DNA from: Deltaproteobacteria bacterium YD0425bin51
GTDB lineage: Bacteria > Desulfobacterota > Desulfobacteria > Desulfobacterales > YD0425bin51
DNA length: 64,000 nucleotides
Reading direction: 5' to 3'
NCBI GenBank assembly: GCA_002753225.1
Contig: PDZS01000019.1
Location: forward strand, 1-64,000
Position numbers and translations under genes: made by a program. Below, in pieces: positions 27,901 through 36,532 of the stretch; position 1 is the first letter of the stretch, and every line of letters starts with the position of its first letter. The notes beneath the pieces were generated by a model that saw nothing but the letters and a program-made list of their open reading frames with translations, searched no databases and was not told the origin of the DNA.

Positions 27901-30900
27901 AACCCCATCTGTCACTAGGAAATTTAGTAATTAAATCTTTTTCTTCTTCTAAATTCTTCCAAAATTCTTTCAGATTAGAAGAATTGGGGAATATTCCATG
28001 CATACCTATTACAGCTATTGGTTCCATGCTGTAAGTTGAGTAACTTTTCAAATTTTTTTCATCATAGATTCCCGCTTTAGCGGGAATGACGTAATTACTG
28101 ATAAATCGGGAATCCAGAAGATTTTGACTTAAATATGATTTAAGTCGGCTTATAGTGCTATTTGCAAAAAAGATAGAAGGTGGAAATTCTATTTTATAAG
28201 TTTCACTTATTTTATCTGCAAATAATTTAAGAGAAATGGAATCAAAGCCATAATTGCCCAAACTTTCGTTAATGTCGAGTTTATTTGAAGGAATTTTGAC
28301 AATCTTGGATGCAATATTTTGAAGAGTTGATTCAATATCTGTTTTATTAGAAAAAAAACCTAAAATCCTTTTAGGATCTCCTTTGATGGTAATTACCTGA
28401 GAATAAGGATTTGACAAAATATCTTCAAAGGCTGAAATCCCTTCTTCTTTTTGAAGATAAGACATTCCTGATGTTTCAAGATAAAATTTTTCTCCTTCAT
28501 TATTTTGATTTATTCCTCCATCTAGCCAAAGGGGCCAGTTTATGGCAATGGTTCGTCCTTTTCGTTCATCTTTTAATCTTAATTTTTCCCTGTATTCAGC
28601 AAAACTGTCTAAAAAACGGTTTGCTACAGCATAATCGCATTGCCCAAAATCTCCTAAAATAGAGGATGTTGAAGAAAATAAAACAAAAAAATCCATGTTA
28701 TGCGATTTTGTTACTTCATCCAAAATAATTGTTCCTTCTATTTTGGGTCTTAAAGTTGATTCAAATTCTGATTTTTCTTTATTTATAATAGTATTTTTTG
28801 AAAAAATCCCTGCTGCATGAATTACTCCGTCAATATTTCCATACTTGTTTTCAATTATTTTTACTACTTCTTTCATATCCTCTGAATTTGAAACATCTCC
28901 TTTTATATATAAAAAATTGTCAGATACTTGTCTTTGATGCGATCTGCCGCATATAATTATGTTTGCATTATATTTTGAATACAGAAAATCTGCAAAAATA
29001 TGTCCTAGCCCGCCAGCACCTCCAGTAATCAAATATGTTCCTTTTTCTTTTAATGGTATTTTTTTTGACTTGTTTAATTTTATAGGTTTTACTCTTTTTA
29101 TATATCTATCTTTACCTGAGTAACGAATTTGCATAGGGAGATTATTGTTTAAAGATAGTTCTTTTGATGCAATATTTTCAATATCGTCATTATTTGAGAC
29201 TTCGATAGTTGATAATCTTAATTTGGGATAAATTATATTCAAAGATTTTGAATAGCCTGAAACAGCTTCAAAAAAAGGTTTTGAACTATCGTCATTTCCA
29301 TTATAAAAAAATAATATTCTATTTAATGAAGAAATATCTCCCTTAATTAAATCATAAATAGAGTATATAGCAGTTTCTTTCTTTTCATTAAATATTACGA
29401 GATCAGAATCTGTTTTTAATTTGTCTCCAAATTCTATATCTGATTTTTCCCATACAGTTTCAAAAAACATTACTTCTTTTGTATCCTGACGTTTTGTTTG
29501 AGTCTTTGTTATCCAATACCTGTCTTTGCTAAAAGGATATGTGGGTATAGGAATTCTAAAAGGCTTTTTATCTGTGTATAATAAGTTCCAGTCGATATCA
29601 ACTCCAGAAACCCATAATTCTGCAATTTTGCTTAGATCTTTATCTTCAATTATGATTTTAAGAAATTCTTTGCCAGCTCTTCCTTCAATTAAAGCTTTTG
29701 ATTTAAATTTATCTTTTTTTGCTGTCCCATGATATAAATCATCAATACTCGTATCCCCTTCAATGTATATGGACAGTTTTTGTATTAATTCATCTTTATT
29801 TGAAATAACTATAGCAATCCGTTCTTCAAAAGCTTCCCGTCCAGCCTGCAATGTATAAGCTATGTTTGTAAGGCTATCATCATTTATCTTTAAAAAATCC
29901 AAAAGGTTTTCTGCATATTTTTTTAGTCTTTCTTCATTTTTAGCTGACAGTAAAATAAGATAGTATGAAAGTTCATCACCATCTTGTTTTTTTGTTTCAT
30001 ATTCTTCTAAAATAATATGTGCATTTGCTCCTCCAAATCCAAAAGAACTTATACCTGCCCTTCTTAAATTATTGTTTGGACTTTCCCAGTTTTTTGCTTC
30101 TGTAACAATATAAAATGGGCTTTCTTCAAGTTTAATATAAGGATTTAGTTCTTTGAAGTTAATTATTGGAGGAAGCTTCTTATATTTCATTGAAAGAAGC
30201 ACTTTAATAACGCCAGCAATACCTGATGCTGTTTCCAGATGACCTATGTTTGTCTTGACAGAACCTAAACCTAAATATAGCGTTTTTGGGTTTTTTCCTT
30301 GTTTTTTAAATAATTCATGAAAAGTATTCTTTAAAGCATTTATTTCAATTGGATCACCTAAACTAGTACCTGTTCCATGCGTTTCAATATATGTTACACT
30401 TTCAGGGCTTACATTTGCTTTTTCATAAGCTTTAATAAGAAGCTTTGCCTGAGCTTTGGGATTTGGGGCAGTCAAAGATGTTGCATGTCCGCCATGATTT
30501 TCAGCAGTACCGAGTATAGTTCCATAAATATAATCATTGTCAGATATGGCTTTAGATAATGGTTTTAAAAAAACAGCGCCGACTCCTTCACCCCTAACAT
30601 AACCATCTGCACGGCTGTCAAAGGTTTTGCACTTCCCATCTTCGCTCAACATCCCTGCTTTACTAAAAGCAATTGTAGCAGAAGGGGTAAGCATTACATG
30701 GACTCCGCCTGCTATCGCCATTTCACAGCTTCCACTGCAGATTGCTTCAACTCCCCTGTGGATAGCAACAAGAGAACTAGAGCAAGCTGTATCAATTGGC
30801 TCGCTTGGTCCATTTAGATTTAAAAGATAAGATATTCGATTAGCAAGAACAGAATGAGCAACTCCAGTTGGTGCATGTGCTTCTATTTCACTAGCATTTT

Positions 30901-33900
30901 GACTGATTATTTCAGCATAATCGTTACTAGAAACTCCAACAAACAGACCAGTTTCAGTTCCAGATAAATCAGAGGGCTTATATCCTGCATCTTCTATTGT
31001 TTTCCACACAGTTTGCAGGAATAATCTTTGCTGAGGATCCATAAGTTCTGCTTCTCTTGGAGATATGCCAAAAAATAACGGGTCAAATTTATCAACATCA
31101 GATATAAATCCTCCCCATTTAGCCCTTGTTTTATTTGGCTCCCGCATTGGATCCCCATAATAAGCTTTCCAATCCCATCTATCTTCTGGAACTTCTGTTA
31201 TAAGATCATCCCCATTTATAAGATGATTCCAGAATTCCTCTTTATCTTTAGACTTAGGCATTATGCAACTCATCCCAACAATTGCTATTGTCATTTTTGA
31301 ATAGGTATTTATTTTGAAAAAGTTTTCAAAACGTGGTTTAAATGTTTTTTCCTTTTCCTTTTCCTCTTCCCTTTCTTCTTGTTTATGTTCTACAAAATAG
31401 TTTTTTTCTAAGAAATCAGAAAAGCTGTTTATTGTAGTATATTCAAAAAATAGGGCTGGAGTTATTTCTAAATTGTATTTTTCATTTATTCTATTAGATA
31501 GTTCTGTAAAACTAATGGAATCAAAACCATATTCACTTATATTTTCGTCAAAATCTATATCTTTCTCATCTATTTTTAGGATTTTTGAAATAATAAGGGA
31601 TATTTCCTTGTTCAGTCTTTCAATTTTAGGAATAGATAACCGTTTTTCTTTCTTTTTATCAATTCCTAAAACCTGACGTATTTTTTGGCTTTTTCCGCTT
31701 ATTACAATAAATTGGGATAAATCCATAGATAGACCTTTTATAAGTATATCTATTCCATCTTTAGATTTTAAAGGGATCATGCCTATTGTTGTTTTAAAGA
31801 ACTCTTTTGTCTCTTTAGAAACAGACATACCCCCATTTTCCCACAATCCCCAATTTATTGACAAAGTTTTTCCATGTCTCATATTCTGAGAGCGTAATTT
31901 TTCCCTCAAAGAGGCAAAATTATCCATAAATCCATTGGCATAAGCATAATCGCATTGTCCTGCATTTCCTGTTATTGAAGCAATTGATGAAAACATAACA
32001 AAAAAATCTAATGGTTCATCTTTTGTTTCTTCATCTAAATTAATTGTTCCTGAAACTTTAGGGTCAATTACTTTAGCCATATCTTCAATCTTTTTTTTTG
32101 TGATGTAGGAATCAGAATTTATACCTGCTGCATGAATTATTCCGTTTATATTGCCAAATATAGATTTTGCAGTTTTTATAAGATTTTTCACATCATCTTT
32201 TTTAGAAACATCTCCCTGAATATATATGGCTTTTGAGCCTAAATTTTTTAATTTGTCCCAAGGTGCAGAACTTCTACCGCAAAGAACTACATTTGCTTTA
32301 AGATTTTTTGCAAAATACTCCGCAAATATCATCCCAAGCCCACCACTACCCCCTGTTATTAAATATGTTCCCCCTTCTTTAAAAACATGTTCCTCATAAT
32401 TTGGTTTAAATTCTTTTAATCTCTTAATTTCCCTCTTGCCTTCTATATAGCGTATTTCAATACTATCATTGCTTTGGAACTCATGCTGTATAATATCTTG
32501 TGTAATTGCTAATGAAGGAACAGAGATTGTTTTTAAAATAATTTTTGAGTTTTCCAGGAAAATCGATTTGGCAAAACCAGAAATGGCTGAAAAGTATGGT
32601 TGAAATAGATTTTCTTCATATATGCAAAGAATTTGAATTGTGTTAGAAAGCTTATGGTTACTCAGGTCTTTACATAGATTAAAGATTGAATAAAAGCTAT
32701 CTTTATCCTGCATAATATAAACTATATATTTGGGAAGTTCGCTTATTACTTTTTTACATTTTTCATCACTATCTATGAAAAGTATTGGTTCATCTATTTT
32801 GAATTTAGACTCTATTTTTGATTCTTCCCATATTGTATGAAAATATAATATTGAATCTTCAGATGTTTCTGTTCCCCGAATGTAAAAATCCTTTATATTT
32901 ACTAAAACTTCTCCTTCTTTATTTACGATTGCAATATTAAACCTTTTCGAATTATCTTTGGTTGCATATGCGTAACATTCGTCTGGTAATGGTTTAAAGA
33001 TAGTTATTTCCCCTAAAGAAAATGGTATATATGGAACTCCTTTTGTATAACTTCCTGAAATACCAATTATTGTTTGGAATGCTCCATCTAGAAGGCTTGG
33101 ATGCAATACAAAGGAGCTGTCTTTAACATATTCAGGCAGAACTAATTTGGATAAAGCTTCTTCATTGTTGCAATATAATTCTGAAATCACATTAAAACTT
33201 TTGCCGTAGTTGATTTTTGAAACTCTGAATATTTCATATAAATTTTTACCATCTATTTTGTCTCTAGATTTATTTTTAATGGTTTCTATGTCAATTTTGT
33301 GAAGATTTTTAGGGTCTTCATAAATTATATTACCCTGAGCGTTCAAAACATTTGTATTTATTTCAAAAGAAATTTTATTTTTATCAGAATATAAATTTAT
33401 ACAAACTTTAACTGGAAAATCTGAAACTGTAATTGAGCTTATCCATACTATATTTGTGATTTTTGTTACTTTTTGCTCCAAAGAAATCTCAGAAGCTGCC
33501 CTTGCCATTTCAATAATAGCTGCACCCGGAAAAGTCTTTTTGTCTAAAATAACATGATCCGCTAAAAAAAACTGATCCCCTGTTAAATAAGTCGTAAATT
33601 TTTGTTCTTTTAATGTTGAAGAGTTTTCTCCTACTAGTGGATGAAGGCTTGTCATATATTTTTTTTCTGCTTTTTGGGTAACAGATATCCAATAGCGGTC
33701 TTTTGCAAAAGGATATGTGGGAAGAGATATTCGTTTCGGTAACCTTTCATATAGTGATTTCCAATCAGGCTCTATTCCTTCTATCCAAAGTTTTGCTAAT
33801 TTTTCAATATCTTTTTCTTCTGTAAATTTGATTTTTTTTACTTTTACGTTATTTTTATAAAAACTTCCTTTTTCACCATTTATATATTGCGCTAAATTTT

Positions 33901-35467
33901 CAATTAATTCTTCTTTATTTGAAACAACCATTGAAAGACGCTCTTGCATGGCTTCACGCCCAACTTGTAAAGTGTATCCCATATTTGAAATCTGAACATC
34001 TTTCTTTTCTATAAATTTTATGATATTCTCTGCATAGTTTTTTAGTCTTTCCTGATTTTTAGCCGATAATACAATAAGTTGAGGTTTCTTATCATCATTT
34101 ATGATTTCATTTTTATACTCTTCTATTATTATATGAGCGTTTGTTCCGCTAAATCCGAAAGAACTTATTGCAGCCCGCCTTGGCACATCAGATGAAGCTT
34201 GCCAGTCGCAAAGTCTTGTATTTACATAAAAGGGGCTGTCTTTAAAATTAATATGTTCATTAGGTTTATTAAAATGGAGCGATGGAACTAATTTTTTGTT
34301 TTTAATACATAATATAGCCTTTATTAGTCCTGAAACTCCTGCTGCAGCAAGAGAATGCCCTATGTTCGTTTTAACAGAACCTATTGCGCAAAATTGTTTT
34401 TTGTCAGTAAATTTTCTAAAGGCATCGGTTAGAGCATGAATTTCAATTGGGTCTCCTAGTTTTGTTCCTGTTCCATGAGCTTCAATATATCCTATTGTTT
34501 CTGGATTTATGTTGAATCTTGTATAAATATCATATTCCAAATCAGTCTGAGAAACTGCGCTTGGAGCTGTTATCCCGTTGGTTTTTCCGTCTTGATTAAT
34601 TCCTGAAGCTTTAATTATAGAATATATGTTGTCTCCGTCTCTAATTGCAGAGTCCAATTCTTTTAGAACAACTACACCAACTCCTTCACCAGGAACAAAT
34701 CCATCAGCTTTGTTATCAAATGTTTTGCATTTTCCATCTGAAGATAACATTCCTATTGAGCTAGAAAGTATATGAAACTGTGGAGTAGCCATAACTTGTG
34801 CACCTCCTACCAATGCTATCTCACAAGTTTGGCTTCTAATACTTTCACATGCCAAATGCAAAGCTACAAGGGAAGAAGAGCATGCTGAATTTATCGCAAT
34901 AGCAGGCCCTTTTAAATTCAAAAAATAAGAAATCCTTGCTGCTAAAATAGACTCAGAATTCCCTGTAAAAGAATATGATTCAAGTGGTATTTCGCGAATT
35001 AGATTGCTGTAATCCATAGAATTATATCCTAAAAATATGCCGCATTTTTTTCCATCAAAGAATTTGGGGGAATATCCGGCATCTTCTATGGCGCTCCATG
35101 CTTCCTGAAGAAAAAGCCTTTGCTGAGGGTCTGTAAGTTCAGCTTCTTTAGGAGAGATATTAAAAAATAGAGGATCAAAAGCATCTATATCTTTTATAAA
35201 TGCCCCCCATTTTGAATTAAAATGAGTTGCTTCCCATCTATTTTTAGGAATCTCTGTTATAGAATCTTTTCCATTTGATAGATTGTCCCAAAATTCGTAT
35301 ATATTTTCTGCATCAGGAAGTTTTGCTGATATTCCAATAACTGCAATCTCTTTATATTTTTCTATTTTGCTTTGAGGTTGATGTTCCTTAATCTTTTTAA
35401 TTAAGTATAGACCAGCTTCTGCTGCAATCTGCTCCTTTTTTATCATTTCAAGGATTTCTTTTATCAT
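24995..35467 (-). CDS. Trans-AT type I polyketide synthase, unfinished third module
   Basis: A 3490-residue assembly-line enzyme. Module 1: KS (Cys196, His331, His371), DH (His638, Asp794), KR (GGSGGLG about 1040, Tyr about 1172), ACP (Ser1317). Module 2: KS (Cys1562, His1697, His1743), KR (about 2150-2290), ACP (Ser2410). Module 3: KS (Cys2641, His2776, His2816) and DH (H3036-x3-G3040-x4-P3045, Asp3197). No acyltransferase domain follows any KS; each KS is followed by the linker ending in YPFAKDRYW-like sequence, which marks the trans-AT class. DH1 has Asp instead of Gly in the HxxxG motif (residue 642). The chain stops about where the third KR should begin its nucleotide-binding core, so KR and ACP of module 3 are missing. 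Residues 2460-2467 (VIPAKAGI) come from an inserted repeat. No AT, phosphopantetheinyl transferase or thioesterase is nearby. Confidence 0.94.
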   Translation of the reverse strand: MIKEILEMIKKEQIAAEAGLYLIKKIKEHQPQSKIEKYKEIAVIGISAKLPDAENIYEFWDNLSNGKDSITEIPKNRWEATHFNSKWGAFIKDIDAFDPLFFNISPKEAELTDPQQRLFLQEAWSAIEDAGYSPKFFDGKKCGIFLGYNSMDYSNLIREIPLESYSFTGNSESILAARISYFLNLKGPAIAINSACSSSLVALHLACESIRSQTCEIALVGGAQVMATPQFHILSSSIGMLSSDGKCKTFDNKADGFVPGEGVGVVVLKELDSAIRDGDNIYSIIKASGINQDGKTNGITAPSAVSQTDLEYDIYTRFNINPETIGYIEAHGTGTKLGDPIEIHALTDAFRKFTDKKQFCAIGSVKTNIGHSLAAAGVSGLIKAILCIKNKKLVPSLHFNKPNEHINFKDSPFYVNTRLCDWQASSDVPRRAAISSFGFSGTNAHIIIEEYKNEIINDDKKPQLIVLSAKNQERLKNYAENIIKFIEKKDVQISNMGYTLQVGREAMQERLSMVVSNKEELIENLAQYINGEKGSFYKNNVKVKKIKFTEEKDIEKLAKLWIEGIEPDWKSLYERLPKRISLPTYPFAKDRYWISVTQKAEKKYMTSLHPLVGENSSTLKEQKFTTYLTGDQFFLADHVILDKKTFPGAAIIEMARAASEISLEQKVTKITNIVWISSITVSDFPVKVCINLYSDKNKISFEINTNVLNAQGNIIYEDPKNLHKIDIETIKNKSRDKIDGKNLYEIFRVSKINYGKSFNVISELYCNNEEALSKLVLPEYVKDSSFVLHPSLLDGAFQTIIGISGSYTKGVPYIPFSLGEITIFKPLPDECYAYATKDNSKRFNIAIVNKEGEVLVNIKDFYIRGTETSEDSILYFHTIWEESKIESKFKIDEPILFIDSDEKCKKVISELPKYIVYIMQDKDSFYSIFNLCKDLSNHKLSNTIQILCIYEENLFQPYFSAISGFAKSIFLENSKIILKTISVPSLAITQDIIQHEFQSNDSIEIRYIEGKREIKRLKEFKPNYEEHVFKEGGTYLITGGSGGLGMIFAEYFAKNLKANVVLCGRSSAPWDKLKNLGSKAIYIQGDVSKKDDVKNLIKTAKSIFGNINGIIHAAGINSDSYITKKKIEDMAKVIDPKVSGTINLDEETKDEPLDFFVMFSSIASITGNAGQCDYAYANGFMDNFASLREKLRSQNMRHGKTLSINWGLWENGGMSVSKETKEFFKTTIGMIPLKSKDGIDILIKGLSMDLSQFIVISGKSQKIRQVLGIDKKKEKRLSIPKIERLNKEISLIISKILKIDEKDIDFDENISEYGFDSISFTELSNRINEKYNLEITPALFFEYTTINSFSDFLEKNYFVEHKQEEREEEKEKEKTFKPRFENFFKINTYSKMTIAIVGMSCIMPKSKDKEEFWNHLINGDDLITEVPEDRWDWKAYYGDPMREPNKTRAKWGGFISDVDKFDPLFFGISPREAELMDPQQRLFLQTVWKTIEDAGYKPSDLSGTETGLFVGVSSNDYAEIISQNASEIEAHAPTGVAHSVLANRISYLLNLNGPSEPIDTACSSSLVAIHRGVEAICSGSCEMAIAGGVHVMLTPSATIAFSKAGMLSEDGKCKTFDSRADGYVRGEGVGAVFLKPLSKAISDNDYIYGTILGTAENHGGHATSLTAPNPKAQAKLLIKAYEKANVSPESVTYIETHGTGTSLGDPIEINALKNTFHELFKKQGKNPKTLYLGLGSVKTNIGHLETASGIAGVIKVLLSMKYKKLPPIINFKELNPYIKLEESPFYIVTEAKNWESPNNNLRRAGISSFGFGGANAHIILEEYETKKQDGDELSYYLILLSAKNEERLKKYAENLLDFLKINDDSLTNIAYTLQAGREAFEERIAIVISNKDELIQKLSIYIEGDTSIDDLYHGTAKKDKFKSKALIEGRAGKEFLKIIIEDKDLSKIAELWVSGVDIDWNLLYTDKKPFRIPIPTYPFSKDRYWITKTQTKRQDTKEVMFFETVWEKSDIEFGDKLKTDSDLVIFNEKKETAIYSIYDLIKGDISSLNRILFFYNGNDDSSKPFFEAVSGYSKSLNIIYPKLRLSTIEVSNNDDIENIASKELSLNNNLPMQIRYSGKDRYIKRVKPIKLNKSKKIPLKEKGTYLITGGAGGLGHIFADFLYSKYNANIIICGRSHQRQVSDNFLYIKGDVSNSEDMKEVVKIIENKYGNIDGVIHAAGIFSKNTIINKEKSEFESTLRPKIEGTIILDEVTKSHNMDFFVLFSSTSSILGDFGQCDYAVANRFLDSFAEYREKLRLKDERKGRTIAINWPLWLDGGINQNNEGEKFYLETSGMSYLQKEEGISAFEDILSNPYSQVITIKGDPKRILGFFSNKTDIESTLQNIASKIVKIPSNKLDINESLGNYGFDSISLKLFADKISETYKIEFPPSIFFANSTISRLKSYLSQNLLDSRFISNYVIPAKAGIYDEKNLKSYSTYSMEPIAVIGMHGIFPNSSNLKEFWKNLEEEKDLITKFPSDRWGYEKETDSTWGGFIPDIDKFDANFFKITPREAEMMDPQHRLFIESVWKTVEDAGYKASFLSGKSIGIFVGVQFNDYQQLLLASGESNPHSATGTSHAMIANRISYLMNWHGPSETIDTACSSSLVALHHAVRSILLGESEMAIAGGVSLIISPATIFGTSKLGVLSPDGRCKTFDKNANGYVKGEGVGTILLKRLSKAIQDNDNIYAQIIGTAVNHGGKAASLTAPNSDAQAELLLKAYRNASIEPETITYLELHGTGTQLGDSVEVDGIKKAFGEISGKKNFCGIGSVKSNIGHLEPASGIAGIIKIILSMQNKKLPASIHVKTVNPYIKIEDSPFYIVKNTKNWDKIEDNIKRRAGVSAFGFGGANAHAVLEEYEDLRENSKSSDTNLFILSAKNEERLRAYVKDMLQFLEPDSNLSDICYTLQNGREDMEKKLILVVSSINELKEKLTNFLNGEAISENDKLILNIQNTGKRISIPTYPFAKERYWVSIKTKTSEQNLKRILSKEEFYLKDHIIAGDNVLPGVFYIEMARKAGEGSNIKINKIINTVWSSPIIVSDSFCEVYIKLSIDNNKVSYEISTTKDGIVHCNGKLINDESFIINETFDISLIQNRCNNIIEGENLYQIFKENSLNYGPSFQAIQKLYINEKEALSYLVIPESVQTNFNDFVLHPSLMDGAFQTISGLLTGTEGNSPYLPFILGELTIIKPLTPVCFAYATISETSDSKIRKFNIDMLNNNGELLIRIKNFSLRPLKKDITINKIYLQNLWKKSEIEIKDKASLTEPVLIFDLDESRYNSFVTALCEDITLAIPGEKYIKINEKTYSINPSDPSDYKKLIENLNKKPKYIIHMWSQDNFAYDEKLLLSQIERSFYSLFHLSQALLKQKLTSEIQLIYIYKETENNLQPQYAALSGFIKTLAIENPKLICKTIAISDLSKVQDAIYNEFKVKDAFEVCYKDNIRFTKQLIHTL
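28068..28087. repeat. REP-like palindrome inserted in frame in the PKS gene
   Basis: A perfect hairpin ATTCCCGC-TTTA-GCGGGAAT. The ATTCCC...GGGAAT form resembles the dRS3/REP-type palindromes scattered through many bacterial genomes, whose translation typically reads VIPAKAGI. Here it is read in frame as residues 2460-2467 of the polyketide synthase, in the linker between ACP2 and KS3. A related half-site GGGAATCCAG follows at about 28098-28107, so the inserted element may span about 28064-28110. Confidence 0.85.
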
Positions 35468-35596
35468 TTATTTGGGATTCCTTAGCTGAATAATTTATTG
35501 ACATAGTTTTCAATATATGTGATTTTTTCAAAATATCAAGAATAAGGAAATAAAGATAATGGGACTTATTTGTGTAAATTGGAAATAAGGAATTTT

Positions 35597-36532
35597 ATGT
35601 TAGAAGAAAAAAATATTAAAATACTTTATGTGGAAGACGAAAAAATAACGCAATTAATTTTAAAAAAAATGATAAAAGAGCATGGCTTGCCTTACGATAT
35701 ATATGTAGCTGGCAATTTAAAAGAAGCTATGGAAGCTTTTAAAAACAATATTTACGATATAATTTTATTAGATTATATGCTGCCTGATGGTACAGGGCTT
35801 GATATATTAGAAAAAATAAAGGACACACCAACTATTTTTTTGACTGCAAGCAATGATGCAACAATTGCAGTAAATGCAATTAAATCAGGAGCGCGTGATT
35901 ATTTTGTAAAAGACAGAGTCGAAAATTTTGTAACCTTTTTAAAAACTACAATTGATAGAGTTCTTTATACTGTTCAACTGGAAAAATCTAAAAAAGAAGT
36001 AGAACAAGAAATCATCAAAAAAAATGAAGAGTTAGCAAGGCTCTATGAAAAGGCAAAAGAGCTATCTCTTCATGATCCATTGACTGGACTTGCAAACAGA
36101 AGGCAGTTAGACATTGTTTTTAATAAAGCTTTTGCAAGGGCTAAAAGATATAACCGTCCTATTTCAGTTATAATGATTGATATCGATTATTTTAAAAGAT
36201 ACAATGATACTTATGGGCACGCAGAAGGAGATAAACTTCTTGTTAAATTTGCAGAAACTATTAAAAATAATTTGAGAGAAGCAGATTTAGCAGCTAGATA
36301 TGGCGGAGAAGAATTTATGGTCATCTTGCCTGACACAGAACTTAGAAACGCTTCTCTTGTTGCTGAGAAATTAAAGAGTAAAATTTTAGGAAATACAAGC
36401 GTATCAGCTAGTTTTGGCGTTTCATCTTACAATGAATCAATTCCTGACAAAGAAGCTATTATAAAAAAGGCAGATGCAGCTCTTTATAGGGCTAAACAAA
36501 ACGGAAGAAATCGTGTAGAAGTGGAACAATGA
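35597..36532 (+). CDS. Receiver-GGDEF diguanylate cyclase, WspR-like
   Basis: A 311-residue response regulator: an N-terminal receiver domain (about 6-125, phospho-acceptor Asp59 in LLDYMLPDG), a short coiled coil, and a GGDEF domain with an active GGEEF signature at 236-240. The inhibitory I-site RxxD (R227-D230) is intact, so product inhibition by c-di-GMP is expected. I start it at the ATG at 35597 because an AAGG ribosome binding site lies just upstream; an ATG at 35570 would add nine residues without a good site. It heads the operon CheR, CheW, MCP, CheA-REC, CheB, the composition of a Wsp system in which the CheA phosphorylates this cyclase. The stop overlaps cheR (ATGA). Confidence 0.93.
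   Translation: MLEEKNIKILYVEDEKITQLILKKMIKEHGLPYDIYVAGNLKEAMEAFKNNIYDIILLDYMLPDGTGLDILEKIKDTPTIFLTASNDATIAVNAIKSGARDYFVKDRVENFVTFLKTTIDRVLYTVQLEKSKKEVEQEIIKKNEELARLYEKAKELSLHDPLTGLANRRQLDIVFNKAFARAKRYNRPISVIMIDIDYFKRYNDTYGHAEGDKLLVKFAETIKNNLREADLAARYGGEEFMVILPDTELRNASLVAEKLKSKILGNTSVSASFGVSSYNESIPDKEAIIKKADAALYRAKQNGRNRVEVEQ

Noticed and set aside
26795..31676. Several plus-strand frames of 60-85 codons opposite the polyketide synthase
   Set aside because: They lie antisense to conserved KS, DH and KR motifs. Composition and lack of ribosome binding sites mark them as shadows.
24995..35467. A polyunsaturated fatty acid (Pfa) synthase assignment for the large synthase
   Set aside because: There is no row of tandem ACPs, no AT and no FabA-like DH pair. 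The module order and KS-linker endings fit a trans-AT modular synthase better.
35500..35505. TTGACA upstream of the diguanylate cyclase gene as a promoter
   Set aside because: No acceptable -10 box lies at 16-18 bases, so I do not list it as a promoter.
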